The translations under genes were made by a program, and so were the position numbers. From IMG/VR virus record IMGVR_UViG_3300025137_000039, positions 1 to 59,972 of that record: a DNA stretch of 59,972 bases. One strand, given 5' to 3'. The DNA is from a virus. The notes beneath the pieces were generated by a model that saw only the letters and a program-made list of their open reading frames with translations, was not told the DNA's origin and did not search any database. Below, piece after piece: positions 33,589 to 41,972 of the stretch. How positions within the stretch are numbered: position 1 is the stretch's first letter; each line of letters opens with the position of its first letter.

Positions 33589-35526
33589 ATGTCTAAAAAA
33601 GAGGATTTGCCTTCAATAAATGATATAGTAGAGGATACTAATCTCCCCTCTTATAAAGATTTTATTGAAAATAACGAAGAACTTCCTTCAGTAGAAGAAT
33701 ATAAGACAGAACCATTAGAAGAAGATAACCAAACAATTGAAAATGCCAATGGTGAAACATTTGCAGAAATAATTGATGTTGTAAAAGCGCCAGAATGGCA
33801 AGAATTGTTAACTTTAGTTAACAAAGTAAGAGAAGATATTCCAAAAATACCAGAAATTAAATATTACGATGATGAATTAGGTGACTTAAGTGAAAAAATT
33901 ACTGAAATTCAAGAAAATTTGTCACGCTTTGATTTAAAAAGCGACAAAATTTATCATTTAGATGCAAAAAATGAAGAATTTGAGGTTAAATTAAATGAAA
34001 TAGAGTTAAAAATACCTGAAATACCTGAAGTAAGGTACTATGAAGGTGATATTGACTATATTTACAAAAAAATTGACTTAATTAAAGAAGAAATTACCAA
34101 TCTTCCAGAAGTAAAATATTATGAAAGTGACCTTAAGAATCTTAAAACAAGAATTGAACAAGTTAATGAGAGTATTCCTACCTTTCCTGATTGGGTTAAT
34201 AAGGTTGAAGAGGTTCCTGACTTTTCATGGATAGGTAAAACCTTTGGAGTCATTGATGATGACTTTAAAAAGGTTCAAGGGCACATTGATCTTATCACAG
34301 AAAAAATTAATTTAAGAGTTTCTGAGATTAATGAAACAATTGAAGTAAAAGATTTTGAACAAAGAGTAGATTTAAAAGATCTAAAAGAAAATTATAAGAC
34401 TACAAAAGATAAAATCGTCAAAGAGTTCAAAGAAGTTGCTTTAAAAATTTATGATCACCATAAAGAATTTAAAGATGATGATAGAAAATTAAAAAAAGCA
34501 GTATTAAGTGAGCAAAATAAGTTAAAACAGATTCTCACTAAAGAGATAACTAAAATTAATGAGGAAAGCATAAAAACTGATGAAAAAATCATTGGTTTCT
34601 TCAACTCATTAAAAGAAAATGTTGAGCAAAAATTTTCATCATTACCTGAAGTAAAGTATTATGATGATGATATAAAAACACTTAAACAAGATGTAAGATT
34701 TGTCAAGGTAAGTGTTAAAAATTGTCTTGAGGATATAAAGAAAATATCTCTCGAGATTAAAAAAACTCAGGTAGAGTTAAGTGAAGGTCTTCTTAATGAA
34801 CCTCCAAATGAAAAAGAAACTGCTGGAAATCAAACTGATCCATTAACACCTCTTGATCAAAAATTTGCCACTCTTGATGATCTGTCCAAACACTACAGAT
34901 TGTTTATTAATAGAATCCAAACTCAACTCTCCACTATGGGTGGTGGTGGAGCAGGATTTATAAAAGATCTTGATGATGTTACTTTTGATGGGACTGATGG
35001 TCAACTTCTTATATACAATTCATCTACATCAAAATGGGTTGGTATTGCCAGCACTTCATTAGCAGGTTCTACCACATTAAATGAAGTTCTAACTAAAGGA
35101 AATATTTCAGGCATTGGAATGTCTGTTGGTTTCATAACTGCAACTTCTGCAGCATTTAGTGGTAATGTTACTATTGGTGGAACACTCAGAACTGAAAATA
35201 AAATTAATGTTGATTCTATTGGTATTGTAACTGCTAGAACTGAAATAAATGTTGGATATGACTATGATGGTGGTCCTGGAGTTGGAGTAACAATACTAGC
35301 ATCTGGCAATGCAAACTATGCTGGAATTGTTACTGCATCTACAATTAAAGCATCAACTGCTTTCTATCCACCAATCTACACAACAACACAAAGAGATGCA
35401 GGAACCTTTTCAGAAGGTGCAATTATTTTTAATACCACAAGTAAAAAAATGGAGTTTTATGATGGAACTAATTGGCAATCACTACCTGGTATGACTCTTG
35501 GTCTTACTGTGGCACTTGATGGTTGA
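33589..35526 (+). CDS. 645-aa coiled-coil, fibre-like virion protein
   Basis: The N-terminal 410 residues are highly charged and helical, with four copies of 'P-E-[IV]-[KR]-YY-acidic' at residues 88, 146, 173 and 353 marking repeated coiled-coil units. After a GGGGAG hinge the C-terminus turns beta-rich: FIKDLDDVTFDGTDGQLLIY, then ISGIGMSVGFITATSAAFSG and GAIIFNTTSKKMEFYDGTNW. The last motif is common at the tips of marine phage fibres. It sits unusually between gp16 and gp17 and probably forms a long tail or neck fibre. Confidence 0.75.
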   Translation: MSKKEDLPSINDIVEDTNLPSYKDFIENNEELPSVEEYKTEPLEEDNQTIENANGETFAEIIDVVKAPEWQELLTLVNKVREDIPKIPEIKYYDDELGDLSEKITEIQENLSRFDLKSDKIYHLDAKNEEFEVKLNEIELKIPEIPEVRYYEGDIDYIYKKIDLIKEEITNLPEVKYYESDLKNLKTRIEQVNESIPTFPDWVNKVEEVPDFSWIGKTFGVIDDDFKKVQGHIDLITEKINLRVSEINETIEVKDFEQRVDLKDLKENYKTTKDKIVKEFKEVALKIYDHHKEFKDDDRKLKKAVLSEQNKLKQILTKEITKINEESIKTDEKIIGFFNSLKENVEQKFSSLPEVKYYDDDIKTLKQDVRFVKVSVKNCLEDIKKISLEIKKTQVELSEGLLNEPPNEKETAGNQTDPLTPLDQKFATLDDLSKHYRLFINRIQTQLSTMGGGGAGFIKDLDDVTFDGTDGQLLIYNSSTSKWVGIASTSLAGSTTLNEVLTKGNISGIGMSVGFITATSAAFSGNVTIGGTLRTENKINVDSIGIVTARTEINVGYDYDGGPGVGVTILASGNANYAGIVTASTIKASTAFYPPIYTTTQRDAGTFSEGAIIFNTTSKKMEFYDGTNWQSLPGMTLGLTVALDG

Positions 35527-35532
35527 TAAATA
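35525..35532 (+). promoter_or_regulatory. late promoter-like GATAAATA
   Basis: A NATAAATA match overlaps the stop of the fibre-like gene, 22 nt before the next ATG, the same distance as at gp25. Confidence 0.55.
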
Positions 35533-35554
35533 AGAAGAGACCTTTTTATATAAA

Positions 35555-36853
35555 ATGAAAAAGAAGTGTCCAGATGGAAAATACTATTGCTATACTGATA
35601 AAGTATGCAAAGACATTCCAAAAGGGTTCAAGATGGTTGGACCCATGGGAATGCTTCGAAAAGAGAATGGTCATTCTGTAGATGATGATGATTCTAAAAC
35701 CAAAAAGAATGGTAAGAAGAATGGTAGTGTTTCTAATAGCAATGGTCATTCTAATGGAAATGGTAATGGCAACGGAAATGGTGCTGTCAGTGAAGATTTA
35801 AGAAAGTGGTTTGGTTCTGGACCTAAAGGTGGAAAAGGTGGTGGTGGATGGGATAGATACAACACCAAAGGTGAAAGAATTGGAAAATGTGCAAGGGAAC
35901 CTGGAGAAGGTAAACCCAAATGTCTTTCCAATGAAAAAGCAGCAAAAATGTCTAAGGCAGAAAGAGCTTCAGCTGTGCAAAGAAAAAGAAGACAAGATCC
36001 AGTTGCAGATCGTTCAGGTAAAGGAGGAAAACCAATCATGACTTCTAATAAGATAAAAGAAAGTTCTTCACCAATGGTAAGACAAATTCTTGAAAGAATT
36101 GAATGTGAGCAGGAGTGGATTCTTGTAGAAAAAAATGTACCTACTAATCCTTCACTCTGGTCTAAGTTTAAGTCACAAGCAAGAGCAAAGTTTGATGTAT
36201 ATCCATCTGCTTATGCTAATGGTTGGGCTGCTAAGAAATATAAAGCAGCAGGTGGTAGTTGGAAGACAGCAACTAGTGAAAGTGTAGAATTAGAAGAAAA
36301 GAAAGGATGTATGCATAACCATAAAGGGGAGGAGTGTCCTGTTCATGGTGTGAAAGAGTGTCCTAATGAAGATACAATTAAAGAGGCAGTAAGAGTACCT
36401 GCTAGAAATGGAAATCTATACCTTGTAGCATTTTCTTGGAAAGGAAAGTATATGATGATGAAGATTTTCTTCCCTGAAATTACTAGACCATCAAGATCTC
36501 AAGTTCAAGATGCATTAAATAAAATTTATCCTGGATGTTTTGTTCAAAGATTTGATATTACTCCTTATCAACCTGGTGAACCCATGATTGATGCAGGAAT
36601 GCAGGAGGCAGCATCATGGACAAAAAAGTCTGGAAAGAATAAAGAAGGAGGATTAAATGAAAAAGGCAGGAAGTCGTATGAGCGTGAAAACCCAGGAAGC
36701 GATCTTAAGGCACCTTCAAAAAAAGTTGGGAACCCTCGTAGAAAGAGTTTTTGTGCGAGAATGAGTGGTATGAAGAAAAAACTTACTTCTTCAAAAACTG
36801 CAAATGATCCAAACAGCAGAATAAATAAATCATTAAGAGCTTGGAATTGTTAA
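35555..36853 (+). CDS. mosaic basic 432-aa protein with small DUF5872/DUF6321-like modules
   Basis: Several short basic modules are strung together. Residues 1-30 are cysteine-containing (KKCPDGKYYCYTDKVCKD). An Asn-Gly repeat linker spans about 50-75. A glycine-rich block (about 81) is followed by KCAREPGEGKPKCLSNEKAA and PVADRSGKGGKP near 149. About 199-230 is WSKFKSQARAKFDVYPSAYA, resembling DUF5872. About 251-270 is a Cys/His cluster (CMHNHKGEECPVHGVKEC). About 351-412 is SGKNKEGGLNEKGRKSYERE plus KSFCARMSGMKKKL, resembling DUF6321. I recall such modules from giant viruses, virophages and marine phages. Packaging or DNA-condensing roles fit the charge and the position before gp17, but none is shown. 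Confidence 0.7.
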   Translation: MKKKCPDGKYYCYTDKVCKDIPKGFKMVGPMGMLRKENGHSVDDDDSKTKKNGKKNGSVSNSNGHSNGNGNGNGNGAVSEDLRKWFGSGPKGGKGGGGWDRYNTKGERIGKCAREPGEGKPKCLSNEKAAKMSKAERASAVQRKRRQDPVADRSGKGGKPIMTSNKIKESSSPMVRQILERIECEQEWILVEKNVPTNPSLWSKFKSQARAKFDVYPSAYANGWAAKKYKAAGGSWKTATSESVELEEKKGCMHNHKGEECPVHGVKECPNEDTIKEAVRVPARNGNLYLVAFSWKGKYMMMKIFFPEITRPSRSQVQDALNKIYPGCFVQRFDITPYQPGEPMIDAGMQEAASWTKKSGKNKEGGLNEKGRKSYERENPGSDLKAPSKKVGNPRRKSFCARMSGMKKKLTSSKTANDPNSRINKSLRAWNC

Positions 36854-36861
36854 TATAATTT

Positions 36862-38508
36862 ATGACTGATAATGTATATCTTGGCAATCCTAATTTAAAA
36901 AAAGTAAATACAAGAATTGAATTTTCTCAAGAAAATATTGAGGAATATTTAAGGTGTCAGGATGATCCTGTATATTTTGCTCAAAATTATGTAAAAATTG
37001 TGACTCTTGACCATGGTCTACAACCATTTAAGACCTATGACTTCCAAGAAAAACTTATTAACAACTTTTACAAGAATAGATTTAACATCTGCAAAATGCC
37101 AAGACAGACTGGCAAAAGCACAACAGTTATTTCTTTTCTGCTTCACCATGTCGTCTTTAATGACAGTGTTAATATTGGCATCCTCGCTAACAAAGCGTCA
37201 ACTGCTAGGGAACTTTTAAGTAGATTGCAAATTGCTTATGAAAATCTTCCTAAATGGATGCAACAGGGTATATTATCATGGAACAAAGGATCTTTAGAGT
37301 TAGAAAATGGCAGTAAGATATTGGCAGCTTCTACGTCTGCAAGTGCTGTCAGAGGTATGTCGTTCAATATCCTCTTCTTGGACGAATTCGCGTTTGTCCC
37401 CAATCACATCGCTGATGCCTTCTTTGCATCTGTTTATCCTACTATTACTTCTGGTAAAAGCACAAAAGTCATCATAGTTTCTACCCCTCATGGTATGAAC
37501 CACTTCTACAGAATGTGGCATGATGCTGAAAAAGGAATAAGTGATTACATACCAACAGATGTTCATTGGTCTGAAGTCCCTGGAAGAGATGAGAAATGGA
37601 AAAAACAAACTATAAAAAACACTTCTGAACAGCAATTTAAGATTGAGTTTGAGTGTGAATTCCTAGGATCTGTTGATACTTTAATTGCACCTAGTAAATT
37701 AAAAACTTTCATTTATGATAATCCAATTCAAAGAAGTGCAGGATTAGATGTACATGAACCTCCACAAAAAAAACATGATTATGTAATGACAGTGGATGTA
37801 GCTAGAGGAGTTGGTAATGATTACTCTGCTTTTGTTGTTGTAGATATTACAGAATTTCCTCATAAAGTTGTAGCAAAATATAGAAATAATGAAATTAAAC
37901 CCATGCTATTTCCTAATATAATTTGGGAGATAGCAAGAAAATATAACGATTCATTTATTCTTTGTGAAGTAAATGATATTGGAGATCAAGTTGCAAGTAT
38001 TCTTCAATATGACCTAGAATATCAAAATTTATTGATGTGTTCTATGAGAGGTAGAGCAGGACAAATTGTTGGTCAAGGATTTTCTGGTTCAAAGACACAA
38101 CTTGGAATTAAGATGTCCAAAACAGTAAAGAAAGTAGGTTCCTTGAATCTTAAAACACTTGTTGAAGAGGATAAACTTTTATTTAATGATTATGAAATTA
38201 TATCTGAACTTACAACTTTTATATCCAAACACAATTCATTTGAGGCAGAAGAAGGTTGTAATGATGATCTTGCAATGTGTCTTGTAATATATGCTTGGTT
38301 AGTTGCTCAAGATTATTTTAAAGAACTGACTGATCAAGATGTCAGGAAAAGATTATATGAAGAACAAAAGAATCAGATTGAACAAGATATGGCACCATTT
38401 GGATTTATAAATGATGGTTCAGATGAAGCAACATTTGTTGATAATGATGGAGACAGATGGTATACTGATGAATATGGCGACATGTCACATATGTGGGATT
38501 ATAGATAA
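36862..38508 (+). CDS. 17: large terminase subunit gp17
   Basis: The 548-residue motor is near the T4 size (610 aa). The ATPase half has Walker A in KMPRQTGKSTT (about 79-88) and Walker B LFLDEFAF with D174-E175. The nuclease half keeps three acidic sites: D312 in TVDVARG, E369 in LCEVND and D468-D469 in CNDDLAM. It packages and cuts concatemeric DNA at the portal. The start has no strong ribosome site; the stop is adjacent to the next ATG. Confidence 0.95.
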   Translation: MTDNVYLGNPNLKKVNTRIEFSQENIEEYLRCQDDPVYFAQNYVKIVTLDHGLQPFKTYDFQEKLINNFYKNRFNICKMPRQTGKSTTVISFLLHHVVFNDSVNIGILANKASTARELLSRLQIAYENLPKWMQQGILSWNKGSLELENGSKILAASTSASAVRGMSFNILFLDEFAFVPNHIADAFFASVYPTITSGKSTKVIIVSTPHGMNHFYRMWHDAEKGISDYIPTDVHWSEVPGRDEKWKKQTIKNTSEQQFKIEFECEFLGSVDTLIAPSKLKTFIYDNPIQRSAGLDVHEPPQKKHDYVMTVDVARGVGNDYSAFVVVDITEFPHKVVAKYRNNEIKPMLFPNIIWEIARKYNDSFILCEVNDIGDQVASILQYDLEYQNLLMCSMRGRAGQIVGQGFSGSKTQLGIKMSKTVKKVGSLNLKTLVEEDKLLFNDYEIISELTTFISKHNSFEAEEGCNDDLAMCLVIYAWLVAQDYFKELTDQDVRKRLYEEQKNQIEQDMAPFGFINDGSDEATFVDNDGDRWYTDEYGDMSHMWDYR

Positions 38509-38742
38509 ATGAAAATAACACCTGAAACATATGAAAAGATGAACGAGGAATTTATTAAAGACAATACTCCTTTTATAATTGTTGTACCTACACAGGAGGC
38601 AATTGATAAATGGCAAGCAAAACCAGCACCTCCATATTCAGTACCACCTCAAGTAGATATGGTTAGTAAGCAATGGGAAAAACTTGGTGTATTTTCTATT
38701 GAAGAAAGAGAGCAATATAGGAAAAATAACAGTGGACTTTGA
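38509..38742 (+). CDS. 77-aa hypothetical protein after gp17
   Basis: It starts directly after the gp17 stop. The product has ETYEKMNEEFIKDNTPFIIV, a proline-rich 'KPAPPYSVPPQVD' stretch and a helical end. It is soluble with no catalytic motif. It overlaps the following gene by 11 nt and is probably co-translated with the terminase. Confidence 0.65.
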   Translation: MKITPETYEKMNEEFIKDNTPFIIVVPTQEAIDKWQAKPAPPYSVPPQVDMVSKQWEKLGVFSIEEREQYRKNNSGL

Positions 38743-38959
38743 TGAACAGATAAAACTTGGTCATCTTTTATTAGATTTAAGAAAATGTAGATCTTGTGGA
38801 GAAGAAAAAAATTTAATAGAATCATTTTACAGAACAAGAAGAGACAGAGGTCCATCACTTTCATCATATTCTTATGAGTGTAAAGAATGCACCATAAAAA
38901 GAATTATTGACAGTAGAAAAAATAAACCACATACAGATTGGCAATACCCAGATTGGTAA
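38732..38959 (+). CDS. 75-aa zinc-ribbon-like protein, GTG start
   Basis: Two CxxC pairs (C19-C22 and C50-C53) flank a basic segment, the layout of a zinc ribbon or HNH-type finger, ending CKECTIKRI. An earlier in-frame ATG at 38684 would overlap gp17's neighbour heavily, so GTG 38732 is preferred; it gives the start DFDEQIKLGHLLLDL, which I recall from cyanophage homologues. It probably binds nucleic acid. The catalytic His pair of HNH nucleases is not evident. Confidence 0.6.
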   Translation: MDFDEQIKLGHLLLDLRKCRSCGEEKNLIESFYRTRRDRGPSLSSYSYECKECTIKRIIDSRKNKPHTDWQYPDW

Positions 38960-38997
38960 TGTTCATGCATAGTTTCCCCACTGAAAACACTAGAAAC

Positions 38998-39005
38998 AAT
39001 AAATA
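38998..39005 (+). promoter_or_regulatory. late promoter-like AATAAATA
   Basis: A NATAAATA match lies 32 nt before the tail sheath ATG in an otherwise empty gap. The sheath is needed in high copy, so a dedicated late start fits. Confidence 0.55.
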
Positions 39006-39037
39006 TTTTTAGTTAATCTGAGGATTAGGAGAAAAAC

Positions 39038-41239
39038 ATGGCAACTCCGCAATTATCTCCAGGGGTTCTGGTCAGAGAAGTTGACCTTACTGTTGGAAGA
39101 GCTGATAATGTAACAGATAATATTGGTGCGATTGCAGCTCCATTTAAAACTGGACCTGTTGAAGAAGCAACTTTAGTTTCAAGTCAAGGACAACTTATTG
39201 ATGTGTTTGGTAAACCCCAAGCATCAGATAATCATTATGAATCCTGGATGACAGCATCAGAGTTTTTAACATATGGTGGGGCATTAAGTGTTGTAAGAAT
39301 TGATGGATCAAACCTCAATAATGCTAATGCTGGAGTTTCTATTGCTTCAACCACAGTAAAAATTAAAAATTATGATGATTATGAAAATAATTATTCAACA
39401 GCAACTGATTGGTTCTATGCATCCAGAACACCTGGAGAACTTGCAACTAATCTAAAAGTTTGTTTTATTGATAATGCTGCTGACCAAACTGTTGGAATTG
39501 CAACAATTGCCTTATCTGGTGGGGCACAAGACATTAAAGTTGGATATGGTGTTACAGTTCAAATAACCAATGCAACTGTTCCAGGTGTTGGAACTACATC
39601 AACATTTACTGGAATGTTGAAAGGAATTGTGACAGGTGTCAGTACACAGTCTAGTGCTGCTGCTGGTAACAGTACAGTTGATATTAGAATTGTATCAAGA
39701 GTATCATCTGCTGCAACAGACACTGGAACAGTATATAATATTAATTATGAAAGAGGAAATGAAGGAGCATCAATTCCTGCATCTAGTGTTGTAAGATTTG
39801 TAAACAATACTGGTATTAACACTGGAACTAATTTAACTGCTGCAACATCTGTTGATTGGTATGACCAACAGACCCTAGGTCTTACAAACTCAACTGTTTT
39901 TTGGAAGAATCTGGCACCTAAACCAGTTACTAACCAATATGCAAATAATAGAAGTTCAAGAAATGATGCACTGCACGTAGCAGTTGTTGATGATACAGGA
40001 ACTGTAACAGGTATTCAAGGTAATATTCTTGAAACAAATCTTTTCTTATCTAAAGCACTTGATTCTTTAGCTGATGGTGATTCACCAGTTAAAAATTATT
40101 ATAAGAGTTATCTTGCAAATAATTCTCAATACATTTTTGTAGGTGCTAATGGTGGAACAACTTTTGATGCAGTAAACAACAAAGAACCACAAGCAAGTGG
40201 ATTCTCATCTGGATATGTAAAAGTAACTTTAGGTGCTGGTGCTTGGGGTCTCAATGCTCAGGGAGTTCAATTTAATGCATTAGGTAATGTAAGTTACACA
40301 TTAAAAGGTGGTGCTGATTATGGTGCAAATGGTGGAATGAGTGGATCTCTTGGTGACATTCTTACTGGATATAATCTTTTTGAAAATAGTGACGAAGTAA
40401 GAGTTGACTACTTACTCATGGGAGCATCACAATCATCTGAACTAGAAACTCAAGCAAAGGCAAATCTTTTGATTGCTCTTGCTGAAGGAAGAAAGGACTG
40501 TATGGCTGTTATTTCTCCACATAGAGCTAATGTTGTTAATGTAAACAACACTACAACTCAAACTGCTAATTTATTGAATTATTATTCAAAAATTAATTCT
40601 TCTTCTTATGCAGTTCTTGATAGTGGTTACAAATATGTTTATGATAGATTTAATAATGAATTTAGGTATATTCCTTTGAATGGTGATATTGCTGGTATTA
40701 TGGCAAGAAATGGACTTGAAAACTTCCCTTGGTTCTCACCTGCAGGTGCTCAAAGAGGTGTAGTTAACAATTCAATTAAACTTGCATATAATCCAACTAA
40801 ATCACAAAGAGATCAACTCTACAGTGCAAGAATTAATCCTGTTATCAATCAGCAAGCCTCTGGCGCAATGCTTTTTGGTGATAAGACAGCACTTTCTTAT
40901 AAGTCTGCCTTTGATAGGATTAATGTAAGAAAACTCTTCTTAACTGTTGAAAGAGCACTTGAATCTGCTTCTAATAGTCAACTTTTTGAACTTAATGATG
41001 ATGAAACAAGAGCAAACTTCTTTAATATTGTTGAACCATACTTGAGAGATATTCAATCCCAAAGAGGTATTGAAGATTTTAAAGTTATCTGTGATGAAAC
41101 AAATAACACCCCAGCAGTCATTGACAACAATGAGTTTAGGGCTGATATCTTTATCCAACCAGCTAGATCTATCAATTATGTCACATTGACATTTGTTGCC
41201 ACAAGAAGTGGTATAGAGTTCAATGAAGTGATTGGGTAA
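39038..41239 (+). CDS. 18: tail sheath protein gp18
   Basis: The 733-residue protein is slightly larger than T4 gp18 (659 aa). It begins QLSPGVLVREVDLTV, the usual N-terminal arm of contractile sheath proteins. The C-terminal domain has FPWFSPAGAQRGVV, then INVRKLFLTVERALES, FNIVEPYLRDIQSQRGIEDF and VICDETNN, all typical of the conserved sheath core. GGATTAGGAGAAAA before the ATG is a strong ribosome site. Confidence 0.95.
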   Translation: MATPQLSPGVLVREVDLTVGRADNVTDNIGAIAAPFKTGPVEEATLVSSQGQLIDVFGKPQASDNHYESWMTASEFLTYGGALSVVRIDGSNLNNANAGVSIASTTVKIKNYDDYENNYSTATDWFYASRTPGELATNLKVCFIDNAADQTVGIATIALSGGAQDIKVGYGVTVQITNATVPGVGTTSTFTGMLKGIVTGVSTQSSAAAGNSTVDIRIVSRVSSAATDTGTVYNINYERGNEGASIPASSVVRFVNNTGINTGTNLTAATSVDWYDQQTLGLTNSTVFWKNLAPKPVTNQYANNRSSRNDALHVAVVDDTGTVTGIQGNILETNLFLSKALDSLADGDSPVKNYYKSYLANNSQYIFVGANGGTTFDAVNNKEPQASGFSSGYVKVTLGAGAWGLNAQGVQFNALGNVSYTLKGGADYGANGGMSGSLGDILTGYNLFENSDEVRVDYLLMGASQSSELETQAKANLLIALAEGRKDCMAVISPHRANVVNVNNTTTQTANLLNYYSKINSSSYAVLDSGYKYVYDRFNNEFRYIPLNGDIAGIMARNGLENFPWFSPAGAQRGVVNNSIKLAYNPTKSQRDQLYSARINPVINQQASGAMLFGDKTALSYKSAFDRINVRKLFLTVERALESASNSQLFELNDDETRANFFNIVEPYLRDIQSQRGIEDFKVICDETNNTPAVIDNNEFRADIFIQPARSINYVTLTFVATRSGIEFNEVIG

Positions 41240-41275
41240 TTTAAATAATATAAAATAATCAAGAGGTAATCAACA

Positions 41276-41932
41276 ATGGCAAACAGTTTAACCACCAAAA
41301 ACCTTCAAGGTTTTAAAACTAGATTAAAGGGCGGTGGTGCTCGCCCTAATCTATTTGAGGTATCAATCCCCACATTTCCAACTGCAGTTACTGAATCAAG
41401 TCAAGCTAATTGGAATGTCAGCAGAAATAATGAACTTAGGTTCTTTTGTAAAGCTGCACAACTTCCTGCTTCAACAGTTGCTGAAGTTCCTGTTCCTTTT
41501 AGGGGTAGAATTTTAAAAGTTGCTGGAGACAGAACTTTTGAACCTTGGACTATTACTATCATTAATGATGAAAACTTTAGAATGAGGTCTTCTTTTGAAG
41601 CTTGGATGAATACAATTAGTGATTTGAGTCATGCTACTGGAGTTACAAATCCTACTTCGTATATGACTGATGCTTATGTTTATCAGTTAGGAAGAGGAGC
41701 TGCTAAAAATGCAGCAACTCATCCTGAAGGTAATTTAAATCAATCAATTCTAAGATCTTACAAGTTCCTAGATGTCTTCCCAACTGAAGTATCTTCTATT
41801 GATTTAAGTTATGATTCATCTGATACTATTGAAGAATTCTCTGTAACTTTACAGGTACAAGAATTTAGCATTGGTATAGGTGAAGATGGAAGATCTGATT
41901 CTAAGACTGGTAAGGATAAGGAGATAGTATAA
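41276..41932 (+). CDS. 19: tail tube protein gp19
   Basis: The 218-residue protein belongs to the T4 gp19 family (163 aa in T4). Signature segments are GGARPNLFEVSIPTFP, then RFFCKAAQLPASTVAEVPVP and FRGRILKVAGDRTFEPW, the strands that form the hexameric tube ring. It follows the sheath gene and ends at a promoter/terminator junction before gp20. Confidence 0.92.
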   Translation: MANSLTTKNLQGFKTRLKGGGARPNLFEVSIPTFPTAVTESSQANWNVSRNNELRFFCKAAQLPASTVAEVPVPFRGRILKVAGDRTFEPWTITIINDENFRMRSSFEAWMNTISDLSHATGVTNPTSYMTDAYVYQLGRGAAKNAATHPEGNLNQSILRSYKFLDVFPTEVSSIDLSYDSSDTIEEFSVTLQVQEFSIGIGEDGRSDSKTGKDKEIV

Positions 41933-41936
41933 AATG

Positions 41937-41944
41937 AATAAATA
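41937..41944 (+). promoter_or_regulatory. late promoter-like AATAAATA
   Basis: A NATAAATA match starts 5 nt after the gp19 stop and abuts a terminator hairpin, 28 nt before gp20. The predicted RNA start would fall inside the hairpin, so the new transcript would not fold it completely. Confidence 0.5.
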
Positions 41945-41966
41945 ACTAGACATAAGTCTAGTTTTT
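41945..41966 (+). terminator. intrinsic terminator between gp19 and gp20
   Basis: ACTAGAC (41945-41951) pairs perfectly with GTCTAGT (41956-41962) around a 4-nt loop, and five T follow from 41962. It should end tail-gene transcripts before the portal gene. Confidence 0.75.
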
Positions 41967-41972
41967 AATATA

